NCBI GenBank assembly: GCA_017547165.1
Contig: JAFYQK010000012.1
Coordinates: 1-64,000, forward strand
Length of the DNA stretch: 64,000 nucleotides
Direction of reading: 5' to 3'
From: Bacteroidaceae bacterium
Lineage (GTDB): Bacteria > Bacteroidota > Bacteroidia > Bacteroidales > Bacteroidaceae
Under the pieces are notes generated by a model. That model searched no databases and was not told the DNA's origin. It worked only from the letters and a program-made list of their open reading frames with translations. The position numbers and the translations under genes were made by a program. Below are positions 35,223 to 44,581 of this stretch, one piece after another (position 1 is the first letter of the stretch; each line of letters opens with the position of its first letter).

Positions 35223-37376
35223 ATGACTATATTACCATATAGCGTTAATAAGAAAAACGCTTGGAACAAGTTTGTAGAAGACAGCAAACAAGGCACATTC
35301 TTGTTGGATAGGAATTTTATGGACTATCATGCGGATAGATTCTTTGACTGTTCGTTGTTGGTGTATAGTGATGATGTAGGTGAATATGATAATAGCGATG
35401 ATAGTCTAATTGCATTATTTCCTGCAAACTGGGTAGAAGAAGAAAAGACTGTATATTCTCACCTGGGTTTAACCTATGGAGGACTCATTACGTCTATAAA
35501 TATTACACAGAGTGAGGTATTGCGCATTTTGCAAAAAATATTCCTTTACTACCATGACTATCTTTCTGCCAAGGTTGTAATATACAAGCCTATACCTTAT
35601 ATATATAGTAGGTTTCCTAACCAGGAAGACCTTTATGCTCTTTTCAGGGCAGGAGCAAAGTTACACACAAGAGGTGTCGCCACAGTGGTAAGCGTAACGA
35701 ATCCTTTGAATATGCGTACCTTAAGACTTCGTCAGGCAAAAAAGGCTCTTGAGCATGACTTTTATATTGAAAGGATGAAAGAAGGCGATAATGATTGCCT
35801 TGCACAATATTGGTCGGTTCTCACTAATGTTCTTCAAAAGCACCATGGTACCATACCGGTACATTCTCTTGACGAGATTATGTTGCTAATGTCACGTTTC
35901 CCCAAGCAAATAAGACTATTTGTTGTTAAGGATACTTATTCCAAAGTTGTAGCTGGCACTATTGTTTTTGAAACAGATATTGTTGCCCATATACAATATA
36001 TTGCTTCTTCGCCAGATGGCAGAAAATATGGCGCACTAGATTTGCTTTTACGTCACCTTTGCGGTGAACGATACAAGGATAAACAGTTTATTGATTTTGG
36101 AATAAGTACTGAACAAGGAGGTAATATTTTAAACGAGGGACTGATTTTCCAAAAAGAAGGTTTTGGGGGTAGAGCTGTATGTTATGACTCTTATAGAATA
36201 GATTTAGACAGAAACAGACTTTTAAAAATGTCTGAAGGTGCAGAAACAGTAACTGGTAAAAAGAATATTAAGTTTTTGGATCTTAAAGCCTTGACTGCTA
36301 GTTATGAACCAGAACTATCAAGCAACATCAGCAAGGTTGTCCAGAGCGGTCATTATCTTTTAGGGGCAGAAAACGCAGTTTTTGAGTCAAGATGGAGTAA
36401 ATATATAGGCACAAAACATGCTGTTCTATGTGCTAATGGTTTGGATGCCCTAACCTTAATTCTTAAGGCATACAAATACCTTCATAAATGGGATGATAAT
36501 TCTGAGATTGTAGTTCCTGCTAATACCTATATTGCAACAATTCTTGCTGTACGAGAGGCTGGTTTAAAGCCAATTCTTGTTGAACCTCAACTCTTTGATT
36601 ATAATCTGCATGCAGCCCAATGTTTAAAGCATTTGTCAATACATACAAAGGCCATACTTCCGGTTCATCTTTATGGTAGAGCTTGTGATATGAACATTAT
36701 TCTTTCATTTGCTAAGGAACACAATCTTTTAGTTATAGAAGATGCAGCTCAAGCTCACGGTGCCATATATCAAGGTATAAGATGTGGTAATTGGGGTGAT
36801 GCCGCTGCTTTTAGCTTCTATCCAGGTAAGAACCTAGGTGCCTTAGGTGATGCTGGCTGCGTTGTCACTAATGATGATGAACTTGCCCATGTTGTAAGAA
36901 GTATGGCTAATTACGGTAGCAGTAAAAAGTATTACAATGATTATGAGGGTGTAAATAGCAGAACAGATGAAATACAGGCAGCAGTTCTTAACACAAAACT
37001 CTCACGCCTTGATTCTGATAATGCACATAGACGTGATATAGCAAAGAGGTATATTGAGGGTATTAAGAATCCAATGATTGTCTTACCTTACTTACCAGAA
37101 AACGATGAAGAATGCGTTTGGCACCTGTTTCCGATTAGATGTCCCAACAGGGATGTTCTACAGTCATACCTGAAAGAGAATGGGGTAGAGACACTTATTC
37201 ATTATCCCATTGCGCCTCATAAACAAAATGCTTTGAGGGATGTTCTCGAGCACGGTCCATTGCCAATAACGCAAAGAATACATGCTGAAGAGTTATCTCT
37301 TCCTATCTCACCACTTTTAACTTTTGAGGATGCAGATTATGTGATAGACCTAATAAATCGTTTTGTAGATATTTAA
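35223..37376 (+). CDS. fused GNAT-like acyltransferase and DegT aminotransferase
   Basis: The 717-residue protein joins two enzymes. Residues 1 to about 345 are a GNAT/FemAB-like domain ([20 protein letters not shown] at the start, a GG-containing core near [16 protein letters not shown]). Residues about 350-717 are a PLP-dependent DegT/DnrJ/EryC1-type sugar aminotransferase, with [11 protein letters not shown] and the PLP lysine K536 in [11 protein letters not shown]. Together with the FdtA-like isomerase they would make, aminate and N-acylate a 3-amino-3,6-dideoxyhexose. In most relatives these domains are separate genes. The cassette follows the tRNA pair and has its own promoter box. Confidence 0.92.
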   Translation: MTILPYSVNKKNAWNKFVEDSKQGTFLLDRNFMDYHADRFFDCSLLVYSDDVGEYDNSDDSLIALFPANWVEEEKTVYSHLGLTYGGLITSINITQSEVLRILQKIFLYYHDYLSAKVVIYKPIPYIYSRFPNQEDLYALFRAGAKLHTRGVATVVSVTNPLNMRTLRLRQAKKALEHDFYIERMKEGDNDCLAQYWSVLTNVLQKHHGTIPVHSLDEIMLLMSRFPKQIRLFVVKDTYSKVVAGTIVFETDIVAHIQYIASSPDGRKYGALDLLLRHLCGERYKDKQFIDFGISTEQGGNILNEGLIFQKEGFGGRAVCYDSYRIDLDRNRLLKMSEGAETVTGKKNIKFLDLKALTASYEPELSSNISKVVQSGHYLLGAENAVFESRWSKYIGTKHAVLCANGLDALTLILKAYKYLHKWDDNSEIVVPANTYIATILAVREAGLKPILVEPQLFDYNLHAAQCLKHLSIHTKAILPVHLYGRACDMNIILSFAKEHNLLVIEDAAQAHGAIYQGIRCGNWGDAAAFSFYPGKNLGALGDAGCVVTNDDELAHVVRSMANYGSSKKYYNDYEGVNSRTDEIQAAVLNTKLSRLDSDNAHRRDIAKRYIEGIKNPMIVLPYLPENDEECVWHLFPIRCPNRDVLQSYLKENGVETLIHYPIAPHKQNALRDVLEHGPLPITQRIHAEELSLPISPLLTFEDADYVIDLINRFVDI

Positions 37377-37387
37377 ATTTAAAAATC

Positions 37388-38038
37388 ATGAAAGTCATCA
37401 ACTTATCCGAGACCAATAGTGTAATATCAAAATATATTGCACAGATGCGAAATATTGCCATCCAGGGAAATAGACTCTTGTTTCGCAAGAACTTGGAACG
37501 AATAGGCACAATGATGGCCTATGAAATAAGCAAAACATTAGATTATTCTCAGAAAAGCATTTTCACGCCTCTATCAGAGTGCGAAATAATAACATATGAT
37601 GACAAGATTGTTGTTGGCACAGTCTTGCGTGCCGGTCTTGCTCTTCATGAAGGATTTATGCAAGTGTTTGACGATGCAGATGCCGGCTTTGTCGCTGCTT
37701 TTCGTAAAGAGGATGGAACGGATATTTCGATACAACTTGACTATTTGGCTTGTCCTCAATTAGATAACACAACATTTATTCTTGTAGACCCTATGCTTGC
37801 TACAGGTAAGAGTTTTGATGTTGCCTATCAGGCATACATAAAGCATGGTATTCCTTCAAAGGTACATTTGGTTTCTGTTGTTGCATCAGAACAAGGTGTA
37901 AATCATTTGAAGAAGTGTTTCCCTTCGGATAATGTTACATTATGGTGTGCTGTTGTCGATCCTGAATTGAATGACCTTTCTTATATTGTTCCTGGTTTGG
38001 GAGATTGTGGTGATCTCTGTTATGGCGAGAAATTGTAG
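37388..38038 (+). CDS. upp: uracil phosphoribosyltransferase
   Basis: The 216-residue cytosolic enzyme makes UMP from uracil and PRPP in pyrimidine salvage. The PRPP-binding motif is ILVDPMLATGKS and the uracil site is the C-terminal YIVPGLGDCGDLCYG. Length and motifs are normal for the family. It starts 11 bases after the aminotransferase fusion, so it may be read from that transcript, although the functions are unrelated. A bidirectional terminator follows. The cytidine deaminase at 52071 and the nucleoside permease at 59646 belong to the same salvage theme but lie elsewhere. Confidence 0.96.
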   Translation: MKVINLSETNSVISKYIAQMRNIAIQGNRLLFRKNLERIGTMMAYEISKTLDYSQKSIFTPLSECEIITYDDKIVVGTVLRAGLALHEGFMQVFDDADAGFVAAFRKEDGTDISIQLDYLACPQLDNTTFILVDPMLATGKSFDVAYQAYIKHGIPSKVHLVSVVASEQGVNHLKKCFPSDNVTLWCAVVDPELNDLSYIVPGLGDCGDLCYGEKL

Positions 38039-38072
38039 ACGGAAACTTCTGAAAGTTTAAAGAATAAAAGGT

Positions 38073-38120
38073 AAAAGCAGCAAGGTGTGAAAATATGTTA
38101 CCCTTTGCTACTTTCTTTTT
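38073..38120. terminator. bidirectional terminator
   Basis: AAAGCAGCAAGGT near 38074-38086 pairs imperfectly with ACCCTTTGCTACTTT at 38100-38114, with T-rich sequence on the plus side. It separates the convergent upp and glucosaminidase genes. Confidence 0.6.
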
Positions 38121-39117
38121 ATCTCAACCAAATCAAATCTCCAACCTTAATTTCGTAGTCTTTGGGAGAGAGGTTGTTTAGTTTGTACAGATTCTTAAGT
38201 CGGATGCCATACATCTGTGAAATATCGTACATGCTTTGACCTGGCTGTACCTCATGTGGTTTGTTTGCGCAATCCTTTGAAGCTTTATTTGCTTTTTTAC
38301 GAAGATAAAGAATGTCACCAATTGTCAATGTGTAGTTGTTGTCCAATTCATTGTAATCAAGAAGGTCTTTAATAGAGACACCTGTTGCTTGACTAATGGT
38401 TGCAAGGTCGTCGCCTTCCTGAACAATAATAAAGAAATTCTTGTTATTGGCGTAGACACTATGTTTTTGGAAGAAGGGTGGAATCTTCTTTGGTTTAATT
38501 TTGTTTTTAGCAAGTCGCTTTAAATACGCACGCGATAGTCGGCCCTCTTCTCCTTTGGCGTTAGTGGTGCTTATGTCAGATGCATTACTTTTTCCTTTAG
38601 GATGACATTTGTCAAATTGGTGAAGAGAATACATCTCTATGATACGAATAAGACTTTGGGCATATACTGGACTTGTAGCATATCCACATGCTTTCAGACC
38701 TTTTGCCCATGATTTATAATCTGTTATGGAGTAGGTAAACAATACCTTGTAGCGTGGTTTTAGCAAAAATAATGAGTGATCTTCGTAACTATCTCTTGCA
38801 GACTTATACTTTCTGAATTTTTCCTTTGGGCGGTCGTCGTCGGCAAGGATATATGGACCTGTCCATCCACCTGGAGTTTTTATACCAAAATGGTTGTTTG
38901 CCTCTGTAGCCAAGCGGCTTCTGCCAGCTCCGCTTTCCAACAGACCTTGAGCAAGGGTGATGCTTGCAGGTATCTTATATTTCTGTTGTTGCTCTATGGC
39001 AAGTTCCTTGTATTGGTCGATATATGCCCAATAGGCACGATTTGTGCTACCTTGTGCCCAAATCTCAATAGCCAATATGAGCGAACAGAGAAATATAAGA
39101 TACTTTCGTATATTCAT
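38119..39117 (-). CDS. secreted glucosaminidase with two LysM domains
   Basis: The 332-residue protein has a signal peptide (LIFLCSLILAIEIWAQ) and a glucosaminidase domain (FlgJ/LytG type) at about residues 28-170, with the catalytic Glu in LAQGLLESGAGRS and the YATSPVYAQSLI segment. Two LysM peptidoglycan-binding domains follow, at about 220-270 (IIVQEGDDLATISQATG) and 286-332 (HEVQPGQSMYDISQMYG). It probably cleaves glycan strands during wall growth or separation. It is 25 bases downstream of rpiB on the same strand, likely in the same transcript. The protein ends DLIWLR as LysM domains often do. Confidence 0.93.
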   Translation of the reverse strand: MNIRKYLIFLCSLILAIEIWAQGSTNRAYWAYIDQYKELAIEQQQKYKIPASITLAQGLLESGAGRSRLATEANNHFGIKTPGGWTGPYILADDDRPKEKFRKYKSARDSYEDHSLFLLKPRYKVLFTYSITDYKSWAKGLKACGYATSPVYAQSLIRIIEMYSLHQFDKCHPKGKSNASDISTTNAKGEEGRLSRAYLKRLAKNKIKPKKIPPFFQKHSVYANNKNFFIIVQEGDDLATISQATGVSIKDLLDYNELDNNYTLTIGDILYLRKKANKASKDCANKPHEVQPGQSMYDISQMYGIRLKNLYKLNNLSPKDYEIKVGDLIWLR

Positions 39118-39142
39118 GTTTCCTTAAAAAGGGACTGATAGA

Positions 39143-39583
39143 TTATTTTAATGGAATATCGGTAATGCGCTCAATGTGGCGACCACCTTCAAATGGAGTT
39201 TGAAGGAATTCATCCATAATCTGGCGTGCAGTGTCTTCGTCAATAAAACGACCTGGCATAACCAATACATTTGCATCGTTGTGCTGACGTGTAAGGTGAG
39301 CAATCTCTGGTATCCAGCAAAGACCTGCACGTATGCCTTGGTGCTTGTTAAGGGTCATGGAAATGCCTTCACCCGAACCACACATAGCTATACCAGGATA
39401 TACTTCCCCTTTTTCGATACCTTCTGCCAAGAGGTGGCCAAATGTTGCATAGTTGCAGCTTTCCTCAGAATGTGTGCCATAGTCGTGATACATAATACCT
39501 TTTTCGTCGAGGTATTTTTTAACAAATTCTTTCAAGGGGAATGCCGCATGGTCGGAGGCTAATCCAACAACTTTAATGTCCAT
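39143..39583 (-). CDS. rpiB: ribose 5-phosphate isomerase B
   Basis: The 146-residue RpiB/LacAB-family enzyme interconverts ribose 5-phosphate and ribulose 5-phosphate. The catalytic Cys lies in IAMCGSGEGISM, and the phosphate-binding residues are in GLASDHAAFPLKE near the start. It is next to transketolase, which acts in the same non-oxidative pentose phosphate steps. A strong stem-loop separates it from tkt, so it may be transcribed at a lower level or from its own start. Confidence 0.95.
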   Translation of the reverse strand: MDIKVVGLASDHAAFPLKEFVKKYLDEKGIMYHDYGTHSEESCNYATFGHLLAEGIEKGEVYPGIAMCGSGEGISMTLNKHQGIRAGLCWIPEIAHLTRQHNDANVLVMPGRFIDEDTARQIMDEFLQTPFEGGRHIERITDIPLK

Positions 39584-39600
39584 AATTATGATTTTGTTAT

Positions 39601-39643
39601 TAAAAGAGGCTATTGCAGCAATATGATGTGTGCAATAGCCTCT
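39601..39643 (-). terminator. stem-loop between tkt and rpiB
   Basis: AGAGGCTATTGC at 39605-39616 pairs perfectly with GCAATAGCCTCT at 39632-39643 over a 15-base loop. On the minus strand it is followed by TTTTA, so it may act as a partial terminator after tkt. Confidence 0.65.
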
Positions 39644-39661
39644 AATATTTATAAATATTGA

Positions 39662-41698
39662 TTAGTTCTCGTTAAGAATACTCTTTACCTGGTTGTATAC
39701 ATTATCAGCGGTATAACCAAGTTTTTCGTCCAAAACCTTATATGGTGCCGAGAAACCGAAACTCTCAAGACCATATACACGGCTTGACGGATGCATACCA
39801 ACAAGGAAACCTTCTAAATTTACTGGTAGACCTGCACTCAAACCGAATACCTTGCTGCCAATGGGGAAGAGCTCTCGTTGATATTCGATAGGTTGGTTTC
39901 GGAATAGGCCTTCCGATGGAGCACTGATAACTCTTACCTTGTGACCGTCTTGGCGTAGAAGTCGTGCACCAGCAATAAGTGTACTAACCTCAGAACCATT
40001 ACCTACCATGATGATATCGGGGTTCTCGTCACTCTCTGCGCTGATGTAAGCACCCTTGCGGCAAAGTTCGTAGTGTGTACCCTCGGGAAGAGGGTCAATG
40101 TTTTGACGAGAGAGAATCAAAGCCGTAGGACTTGTCATGTTCTCCATTGCCATTGCCCAACAAACCGTGGTAGCATTGCAATCAGCAGGACGAAGAACGA
40201 GCATAGAGTTGCGACCAGAATGGTTCTTCATCTTTTCCATGAGACGAATTTGTGCCTCTTGCTCTACGGGTTCATGGGTGGGACCATCTTCACCAACACG
40301 GAATGCATCGTGACTCCAAACAAACTTGACAGGAAGTTCCATCAAGGCTGCCATGCGGATAGCAGGCTTCATATAATCGGAGAACACAAAGAATGTACCA
40401 CATGCAGCTAACATACCGCCATGCAATGTAATACCGATACATACGCAAGCCATTGTGAGTTCGGCAACACCAGCCTGAAGGAAACCACCAGCAAAGTTGT
40501 CGCGAGAGATAACGCTTGCACCACCCTTAATGAAGCCATCTGTCTTGTCGGAGTTGCAGAGATCTGCACTTGATACAATCATGTTTGGCATTGTCTTAGC
40601 CAAAAGGGAAAGACAAGCACTTGAGGCGTTACGCGTTGGATCTCCTTGCTTCTGCTCAATGGTGTGCCAAGGTATTTCGGGTAGACGACCTGCAAACCAG
40701 TCGTCTTGTTGTTGTGCCTTTTCGGGGTTAGCTTCAGCCCAAGCTTGTTCTTCAGCATTGCGCTCTGCGCAGATTGCCTTTAACTCTTGCTTTCGTTGGT
40801 TGAAGATTTCTTGTACTTCGTCCCAAATGAAGAATGCGTTGTCAGGATCGCCGCCAAGATTTTTGATAGTATTGCGGTAAGCGTCGCCACCAAGAGGAGC
40901 ACCATGTGTAGAACAGTTGCGCTCATAACTTGTGCCATCAGCCTTAAGGGCACCCTTGCCCATAACACAACGACCGATGATGAGTGTAGGCTTGCCGTTT
41001 CTCTTTTGAGCAGCATTCAAAGCCTTACGTATTTCTGTGACATCGTTACCATTGATGGCAATTACATTCCAACCGAGAGCAACATATTTTGCAGCGGTGT
41101 CTTCGTTCATTACCACACTTGTCTCGGTAGAGAGCTGTATGTCGTTAGCGTCATAGAACATTACAAGGTTGTCCAAACCAAGTGTTCCTGCTATACGTGC
41201 AGCACCTTGTGAAATTTCTTCCTGTATGCCACCATCAGAGATGTAAGCATAGATTGTCTCTTTCTGGAAGGTGGGGTTGCCTGTACGAGCATACAAACAC
41301 TTTGCTGCAATAGCTGCGCCAACTGCGTAGGTGTGACCTTGGCCAAGTGGACCAGAGCTATTTTCAATACCGCGAGAGTAGTTGAGCTCAGGATGGCCTG
41401 GGGTGGGAGACCCCCATTGACGTAACTGCTTCAACTCGTCCATTGTGAAATGACCAGTCATTGTGAGCTGGGCATAGAGCATTGGTGACATGTGACCTGG
41501 GTCGAGGAAGAAACGGTCGCGACCTACCCATAGCGGATTTTCGGGATTGTAATTAAGATACTCGCTATATAGAACAGATATGAAATCTGCACCACCCATA
41601 GCACCGCCGGGATGTCCGCTCTTTGCTTTCTCTACCATAGCAACAGACAATATGCGGATGTTGTCGGCTGCCTTGTTAAGAGTTTCTATAGAATGCAT
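39662..41698 (-). CDS. tkt: transketolase
   Basis: The 678-residue thiamine diphosphate enzyme transfers two-carbon units in the pentose phosphate pathway. Conserved features are the N-terminal MVEKAKSGHPGGAMG, the TPP-binding SDGGIQEEISQGAARIAG with FYDANDIQLS, and the C-terminal transketolase domain (MAALMELPVKFVWSHDAFRVGEDGPTHEP, split here for mention only as VWSHDAFRVGEDGPTHEP). The length is normal. It is 61 bases downstream of the Nudix-like regulator with no promoter seen between them, so it is likely cotranscribed and regulated by it. rpiB follows. Together they feed pentoses into glycolysis. Confidence 0.97.
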   Translation of the reverse strand: MHSIETLNKAADNIRILSVAMVEKAKSGHPGGAMGGADFISVLYSEYLNYNPENPLWVGRDRFFLDPGHMSPMLYAQLTMTGHFTMDELKQLRQWGSPTPGHPELNYSRGIENSSGPLGQGHTYAVGAAIAAKCLYARTGNPTFQKETIYAYISDGGIQEEISQGAARIAGTLGLDNLVMFYDANDIQLSTETSVVMNEDTAAKYVALGWNVIAINGNDVTEIRKALNAAQKRNGKPTLIIGRCVMGKGALKADGTSYERNCSTHGAPLGGDAYRNTIKNLGGDPDNAFFIWDEVQEIFNQRKQELKAICAERNAEEQAWAEANPEKAQQQDDWFAGRLPEIPWHTIEQKQGDPTRNASSACLSLLAKTMPNMIVSSADLCNSDKTDGFIKGGASVISRDNFAGGFLQAGVAELTMACVCIGITLHGGMLAACGTFFVFSDYMKPAIRMAALMELPVKFVWSHDAFRVGEDGPTHEPVEQEAQIRLMEKMKNHSGRNSMLVLRPADCNATTVCWAMAMENMTSPTALILSRQNIDPLPEGTHYELCRKGAYISAESDENPDIIMVGNGSEVSTLIAGARLLRQDGHKVRVISAPSEGLFRNQPIEYQRELFPIGSKVFGLSAGLPVNLEGFLVGMHPSSRVYGLESFGFSAPYKVLDEKLGYTADNVYNQVKSILNEN

Positions 41699-41759
41699 AA
41701 CTGACTTATGTGATTTGTTATCTTGATATGTTGTTAAACTATTTTGCGTTCAATGGAGT

Positions 41760-42440
41760 TTACAAGTGGAAGTTCTTGAGTTCATGATATAGTTTGCTGT
41801 CAAACTTATATAGAGCGGCACCTCGCTTACTTGATTTTCTATCAATCTTGTCAGTCTTGACAAAATAGGGCATTTCATTCACCCTTTTGCGGAAGTTTCT
41901 CTTGTCTATTGTTTCGCCCAAGATTGTTTCGTAGACCTTTTGCAACTGACCCATAGTGAATTCTTCTGGCAGAAGGTTAAGGGCAATTGGTGTAAAACCG
42001 ATTTTATCCTGAAGTCTGTGAATTGCCTTCTTCATCATCTTCATGTGGTCGAAGTAGAGTGTAGGCAACTTTGTGATGTCTATCCATTGGCAAGAGTATT
42101 TGCGGAGATAGAAATTATCGTATTTGTCTTTGTTGAGCAAAGCAAAATATGCAACACTTATCACACGTCCGCCTGGGTCTCTACCAATGTCGCCAAAGGC
42201 TTCGAGCTGTTCGAGATACAAATCCCAAATGCCAGTTCTTTCTGTCAAAACTCTGTATGCGGCCTGGTCTAATGTCTCATCTTCCTGAACAAAACCGCCT
42301 AGTGGTGTTAGTTCTCCGTTGTAGGGTTCAATATGTCGGTGCTGAAAGAGGACTTGCAATCTGCCTTCATCGTATCCGAAGATGATGCAGTCCACAGCAA
42401 CATGGTAGGTGGGTTCGTTAGAATAATACTTAATAGACAT
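41760..42440 (-). CDS. Nudix-like transcriptional regulator (NrtR/AraR type)
   Basis: The 226-residue protein has an N-terminal Nudix fold and a C-terminal winged-helix domain (TMGQLQKVYETILGETIDKRNFRK, mentioned by its ends TMGQLQ and NFRK). The Nudix box starts GGFVQEDETLDQAAYR, but the catalytic REUxEE section reads RVLTER, so two key Glu residues are lost and hydrolysis is unlikely. Bacteroidota use such proteins as sugar-responsive repressors, the AraR of Bacteroides thetaiotaomicron being the known case. Its neighbours tkt and rpiB fit pentose control. A palindrome over its own promoter may be its operator. Confidence 0.88.
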   Translation of the reverse strand: MSIKYYSNEPTYHVAVDCIIFGYDEGRLQVLFQHRHIEPYNGELTPLGGFVQEDETLDQAAYRVLTERTGIWDLYLEQLEAFGDIGRDPGGRVISVAYFALLNKDKYDNFYLRKYSCQWIDITKLPTLYFDHMKMMKKAIHRLQDKIGFTPIALNLLPEEFTMGQLQKVYETILGETIDKRNFRKRVNEMPYFVKTDKIDRKSSKRGAALYKFDSKLYHELKNFHL

Positions 42441-42470
42441 TACTGGACTTTAAGTGTTATTGATTTTTTG

Positions 42471-42494
42471 CAAATATACGATTTTTATTCGTAT
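42471..42494 (-). promoter_or_regulatory. -7 box overlapped by palindrome (possible operator)
   Basis: TATATTTG is read on the minus strand from 42478 to 42471. It overlaps a perfect inverted repeat, ATACGA at 42476-42481 and TCGTAT at 42489-42494, with a 7-base AT centre. The position suits repression of the regulator gene and tkt. No good -33 element is present. Confidence 0.5.
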
Positions 42495-42568
42495 TTAATG
42501 GTAGATTTTACACCTAATTTGCGATAACATATAGTTATTGGCGGCAGTAGGGTAATAATAAACTGTTT

Positions 42569-43126
42569 TTAGATGTTGGGTACGATGAAATTCTCAGGAT
42601 GCTTGCCTTGATAGCCCTTGTAGAATGAGTAAATTTCTCGTAAGTCAGCCTTGCGGTCATTCGAAGGCATTACATATTTAGTCATGTGTATTTCTTTCTT
42701 TTTGTAGTCCATACCCATTAGTACGATGGGGAGATTTGCCTTTGATGCTATGACATAGAATCCCAAATGCCATTTGGCATTAGCCTTGCGAGTACCTTCT
42801 GGAGTGAGAGCCAGACGGAACGTGTCGCTTTGTCCAGCAATATCTATCAATTCGGTAATTAAGGCAGTACCCTGACCGCGATTAACGGGTATGCCTCCCA
42901 TCCAATGTCGGAAAATATAGTCGAGTGGTCCAACAAACCATTCCTTCTTCATTACAAACCCAGCCTTTCGCCCAACGGCAGTAATAAATAGTTTACCGAT
43001 GAATAGGTCGAGATTGCTTGTGTGCGGTGCTACACAAATGATGCACTTGTCAAAATAGGGGACATCCACAAAACTCTTCCAACCCATAAGTTTGTGAAAA
43101 ATAAAACTGCAAATGGTTTTAAGCAT
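42569..43126 (-). CDS. PlsC-like 1-acylglycerol-3-phosphate acyltransferase family protein
   Basis: The 185-residue protein has the acyltransferase motif HTSNLD (Hx4D) in CVAPHTSNLDLF, a GGIPVNRG motif and TPEGTR, all in the expected order. Family members esterify lysophosphatidic acid or related lipids at the membrane. It is shorter than classical PlsC (about 240) and lacks a clear N-terminal membrane helix, like the small ExoD/PlsC-like proteins of Bacteroidota. Substrate is uncertain. It lies between the galK terminator and the Nudix regulator and could head the transcript that includes it. Confidence 0.88.
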   Translation of the reverse strand: MLKTICSFIFHKLMGWKSFVDVPYFDKCIICVAPHTSNLDLFIGKLFITAVGRKAGFVMKKEWFVGPLDYIFRHWMGGIPVNRGQGTALITELIDIAGQSDTFRLALTPEGTRKANAKWHLGFYVIASKANLPIVLMGMDYKKKEIHMTKYVMPSNDRKADLREIYSFYKGYQGKHPENFIVPNI

Positions 43127-43280
43127 ATTGTTTGTCGGTTAAAAAAATGATGACAGATGATTTATTAGATAATATATATATCGTACGCAAAGTTATAAAA
43201 CTTCCAATAAATTTAGGCATGTTAGTTGTAAATACTAAAGTTATTTCGTCATTTTATATTGAAATTAGTTTATGTACAAA

Positions 43281-43320
43281 GAAAAATCCCCACCTCTATT
43301 GTAAGAGGCAGGGATTGTTT
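43281..43320 (-). terminator. terminator after galK
   Basis: On the minus strand AATCCC..CCTC (43316-43305) pairs with GAGG..GGGATT (about 43296-43285), with a small internal loop, followed by TTTTTC. It ends the galM-transporter-galK operon. Confidence 0.75.
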
Positions 43321-43341
43321 TGTTATATTTATTATTATGGT

Positions 43342-44502
43342 TTAGCAAAGTTTGCGTGAACCGTCACCGATAACAACATCAATTACGATAGGAGCCTTGC
43401 CATACTTGGCAGCAAACTTCTCCTTAACAACCTTAACGAAATTGTCGTATAACTCGTCAGCTACCAAGTTGATAGTACAGCCACCGAAGCCACCGCCCAT
43501 GATGCGGCTACCAGTAACACCTGCGTCCTTAGCAACCTCGTTCAAGAAGTCCAACTCCTCGCAAGATACCTCGTACTCCTGACTCAAACCGTAGTGGGTC
43601 TCATACATTTTCTGACCAACGGTTTCGTAGTCGCCACGCTCCAATGCATCACACACTGCCAATACGCGGTCAACCTCACCGATAACGTAGCGAGCTCTCT
43701 TGTAATCCTCTTCGCTAACCTCAGCCTTTACCTCATCAAGAAGAGCCATATTTGCATCACGCAATGTCTCTACCTCGGGATGGTGCTTGTTGATTACAGC
43801 AGCTACGCGCTCACAAGAAAGACGACGCTCGTTGTAGGGACTACCTGCCAACTCGTGCTTTACACAGCTGTTAACCAATACCAACTTGTAACCCTCTGGA
43901 TTCCAGGGGAAGTAAGCAAATTCACCGCTACGGCAGTCAAGGCGCATCAAGCTACCAGCCTTACCGTGTACGCTGGCAAACTGGTCCATGATACCACAGT
44001 TGCAACCGATGTACTTGTGCTCGGTGCGCTGACCTACACGTGCCAACTCCATTTTCTCAATCTTGTTGTCACCCCACAAGTCATTACATGCAAAAGCGAA
44101 GGTGCTCTCCAAGGCAGCTGAAGAACTCATACCAGCACCAAGGGGCACGTCACCAGCAAAAGCGGTGTTGAAACCCTCTACAGGTACACCCAAAGCCATC
44201 ATCTCACGGCAAACACCGTAGATGTAGCGTGCCCAAGTAGCCTTAGGACCTTCTGGATCGTCAAGGCTGAAAGTAACCTTATCCTTAAGGTCAATAGAGT
44301 ATGCGTTAACGTTGCGAGTGCCGTTGGGCTTGATCTCAGCAATCATACCCTGCTGTACTGCACCGGGGAATACGAAACCATTGTTGTAGTCAGTATGTTC
44401 ACCAATCAAGTTAATACGACCGGGTGAAGCATATACACTACCTGTTGTACCATCGAAGTGCTTGATAAAGCGACTTCTTACATCATCAATTGTAAGTCTC
44501 AT
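43342..44502 (-). CDS. galK: galactokinase
   Basis: The 386-residue GHMP kinase phosphorylates galactose at C1 as the first step of the Leloir pathway. The galactokinase signature PGRINLIGEHTDYN is near residue 28, the ATP-binding motif PLGAGMSSSAALE near residue 125, and the third motif GGGFGGCTINL near residue 335. It is the last gene of a three-gene minus-strand operon with galM and a sugar transporter, all acting on galactose. Codon use looks strongly biased toward frequent codons, as in a highly expressed gene. galT and galE are not in the window. Confidence 0.97.
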   Translation of the reverse strand: MRLTIDDVRSRFIKHFDGTTGSVYASPGRINLIGEHTDYNNGFVFPGAVQQGMIAEIKPNGTRNVNAYSIDLKDKVTFSLDDPEGPKATWARYIYGVCREMMALGVPVEGFNTAFAGDVPLGAGMSSSAALESTFAFACNDLWGDNKIEKMELARVGQRTEHKYIGCNCGIMDQFASVHGKAGSLMRLDCRSGEFAYFPWNPEGYKLVLVNSCVKHELAGSPYNERRLSCERVAAVINKHHPEVETLRDANMALLDEVKAEVSEEDYKRARYVIGEVDRVLAVCDALERGDYETVGQKMYETHYGLSQEYEVSCEELDFLNEVAKDAGVTGSRIMGGGFGGCTINLVADELYDNFVKVVKEKFAAKYGKAPIVIDVVIGDGSRKLC

Positions 44503-44541
44503 AGTTTATTTAGGTTTTAATAAAGTTAGAGTTTATGTAGT

Positions 44542-44569
44542 TGGCAAGCAACTTTTGTGTTGCCTGCCA
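44542..44569 (-). other. intercistronic stem-loop, transporter-galK
   Basis: TGGCAAGCAAC at 44542-44552 pairs with GTTGCCTGCCA at 44559-44569, with one A-C mismatch and a 6-base loop. No T-run follows on the minus strand, so it probably protects or punctuates the mRNA rather than ending it. Confidence 0.6.
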
Positions 44570-44581
44570 TACATTATATTA

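Noticed and set aside
43132..43359. 75-codon plus-strand frame between the PlsC-like gene and galK
   Set aside because: It runs through the galK terminator hairpin and into the galK 3' end and has no promoter or family likeness.
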